Source of the DNA: Zopfochytrium polystomum
Taxonomy: Eukaryota; Chytridiomycota; Chytridiomycetes; Chytridiales; Chytridiaceae
Direction: 5' to 3'
DNA: 39,620 nucleotides
Assembly: GCA_025765615.1 (NCBI GenBank)
Contig: JAIVFJ010000453.1
Span: 1 to 39,620 of the forward strand
The position numbers were made by a program, and so were the translations under genes. This document shows positions 38,397 through 39,620 of the stretch, piece after piece. The notes under the pieces are model-generated. The model did not search any database, was not told the origin of the DNA, and saw nothing but the letters and a program-made list of their open reading frames with translations. The stretch's first letter is position 1. Every line of letters starts with the position of its first letter.

Positions 38397-39618
38397 TGTT
38401 GAGATTCGACCCACGGGGTACACTACGCCCGTTACTGATGATCCCTTTGAGAACTCCATCCAATCACATTGGATGGGGTGTTCGAAGGGCTCAGTAGATT
38501 CAATACTTGAATGGGGCGCTCGGAAGGGCTAATCTGTTCTCAATAAAAAGAGATAGGCAAAGGCGGCTGTTGTTCTAGCTTTGTTCATCCTACCGGTAGG
38601 AACAATGCAATTAGAACATGCACAAAAATGCTCAAACTACGCACTCTGCACATATAACACAGCACAGCAAGCATGCAGAAGCAGTGTACCACTGCCCCAT
38701 GCTCCGGAATTCCGCTCTCTGCATCGGAATAACCCTCTCTGCATCGGAATTCCGCTTCCTGATCTGGAATTCCGCTCTCTGCATCGGAATTCCACTCACT
38801 GATCCGGAATTCCAGCTTTCCTGCTGTGCTGTGCAATCTGAGCAATGCAACAGGCATTTAGGAATCAGGGATTGCACCAATCACTGCATTTCTAAAAGTG
38901 AGATAAAAACTGAGCTCACCAGAGATTGCACCAATCATTGGGATTTCTAAAAACAAGGAAAAAAGCGGCTTGTTTCCCAAACAAGCTTCCTGATTTGGAA
39001 ACAACCAAACCAATTTACAAGCAACTGTTTCTCAAACAAGCTGTAAATTGGTTCCTGGTGGTACTCAGCCCAGACAAAGTGCTCAGCCCAAGGTGGTACT
39101 CAGCCCTGGCTGGTACTTAGCCCTGGGTGGTGCACAGCCCAGGCTGGTACTCAGCCCTGGGTGGTGCTCAGCCCAGGCTGGTACTCAGCCCTGGCTGGTA
39201 TTCAGCCTTGAGTGATGCCCAGCCCTGGGTGGTACTCAGCCCTGAATGGGTACTTAGCCCAGGCTGGGGATTGGTGCTCAGCCTGTTTTATCTCATTTCT
39301 GTGGCCTGCTCTGTGCAGCCCACTGCTCCCTCTGTTTTCTGATGGCTCCAACCTGCAGGAGTATAAAAGCAGCAACCTCTCACAGAGATCAAACAAGGAA
39401 TCCAACCCCCTCCTTGCTGCTTTGACAGAATCCAGTGCAAAACAAGGCCAATCTCTCTTCCTCCATTTGCTCTCTCTTCCAATCTCTGCCCACTCACTCC
39501 TCCTCTCCTCTCTCCGCCTATCACTCCTCTCCCTTGTTCCATCATCACTGCTCTCTCTCTCTCTCTCTCTCTTCATCCCCACACACACCAAGTCCCTCCA
39601 GTCCTGGGTGGGATTTCA
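38397..39618 (+). repeat. Copia-A 3' LTR
   Basis: The second copy of the 1.2-kb LTR (about 1,222 bp by the TTTCA end). Compared with the 5' LTR it has an extra GGGCG-type insertion near 38513, substitutions such as ACGCTC/ATGCTC, a rearranged GGAATTCC array (38704-38816) and small indels in the CT-rich 3' part. The minisatellite (39054-39281), inverted repeat (39008-39019 with 39042-39053) and TATA box (39362-39369) are conserved. The window ends 2 bp after the inferred LTR end, so the right flank and target duplication cannot be read. Confidence 0.88.
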
Positions 39619-39620
39619 TA

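Larger units (their letters stand above)
31561..39618 (+). mobile_element. Ty1/copia retrotransposon copia-A, nearly complete
   Basis: Two direct LTRs (31561-32773 and 38397-39618) enclose gag-protease-integrase-RT-RNase H in copia order. The element is inserted in the Rep frame of the Helitron; the last 5 bp before it are ATCCC, the expected target duplication, but the right flank lies beyond the window. The LTRs are very similar, with most differences in short repeats and isolated substitutions, so insertion is fairly recent. The coding region has two frame breaks (about 35180-35257 and 36919-36941), so this copy is probably not autonomous. Confidence 0.9.

Overview
This is a eukaryotic nuclear window, most likely from a zoosporic (flagellated) early-diverging fungus such as a chytrid. 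The evidence is four multi-exon host genes with very short GT-AG introns (43-73 nt). One encodes the motile-cilium protein CFAP45, next to fungal-type genes for a Cti6-like PHD protein and a Kha1-like cation/proton antiporter. A flagellated protist outside fungi cannot be excluded.

Region 1 (1-15.9 kb) is gene-bearing. In order it holds: the 5' half of a decayed piggyBac-like transposon (1-948, minus); a Cti6-like PHD-finger gene (1040-3231, minus, 4 exons); an unidentified decayed repeat with gag-like reading frames (about 3973-5375, plus); a solo LTR of the Ty3/gypsy family found later in the window (about 5376-5664); a second piggyBac-like relic (about 5760-7551, minus) next to a TTAA; a DEDDy 3'-5' exonuclease gene (7884-9651, plus, 3 exons); CFAP45 (9696-11621, minus, 9 exons), tail to tail with the exonuclease; and the antiporter gene (12100-15521, minus, 6 exons). 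Each spliced model closes in frame and gives full-length domains. A perfect 25-bp inverted repeat lies upstream of the antiporter.

Region 2 (15.9-31.56 kb) is a transposon graveyard. It has a truncated copia LTR, a CACTA/EnSpm-like relic, and a minus-strand Ty1/copia element (copia-B). Copia-B is split by a minus-strand Ty3/gypsy chromovirus, whose integrase is split in turn by a 2,431-bp non-coding insertion. That insertion has an exact 7-bp target duplication and tRNA-like (pol III type) promoter boxes; it is the best candidate here for an undescribed element. After these come a LINE-type RNase H fragment, a possible short LTR, and a minus-strand Helitron Rep/helicase relic.

Region 3 (31.56-39.62 kb) is one nearly complete, fairly young Ty1/copia element (copia-A, plus strand) inserted into the Helitron. 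Its LTRs are about 1.2 kb and carry two internal minisatellites. Its gag-pol is broken into three frames, one break explained by a small deletion in the reverse transcriptase. The window stops about at the outer end of its 3' LTR.

The host genes have no obvious common pathway: chromatin reading, RNA/DNA trimming, flagellar structure and ion homeostasis. No CRISPR, rRNA, complete tRNA gene or operon-like arrangement was seen. All assignments come from reading motifs by eye; no database search was done.
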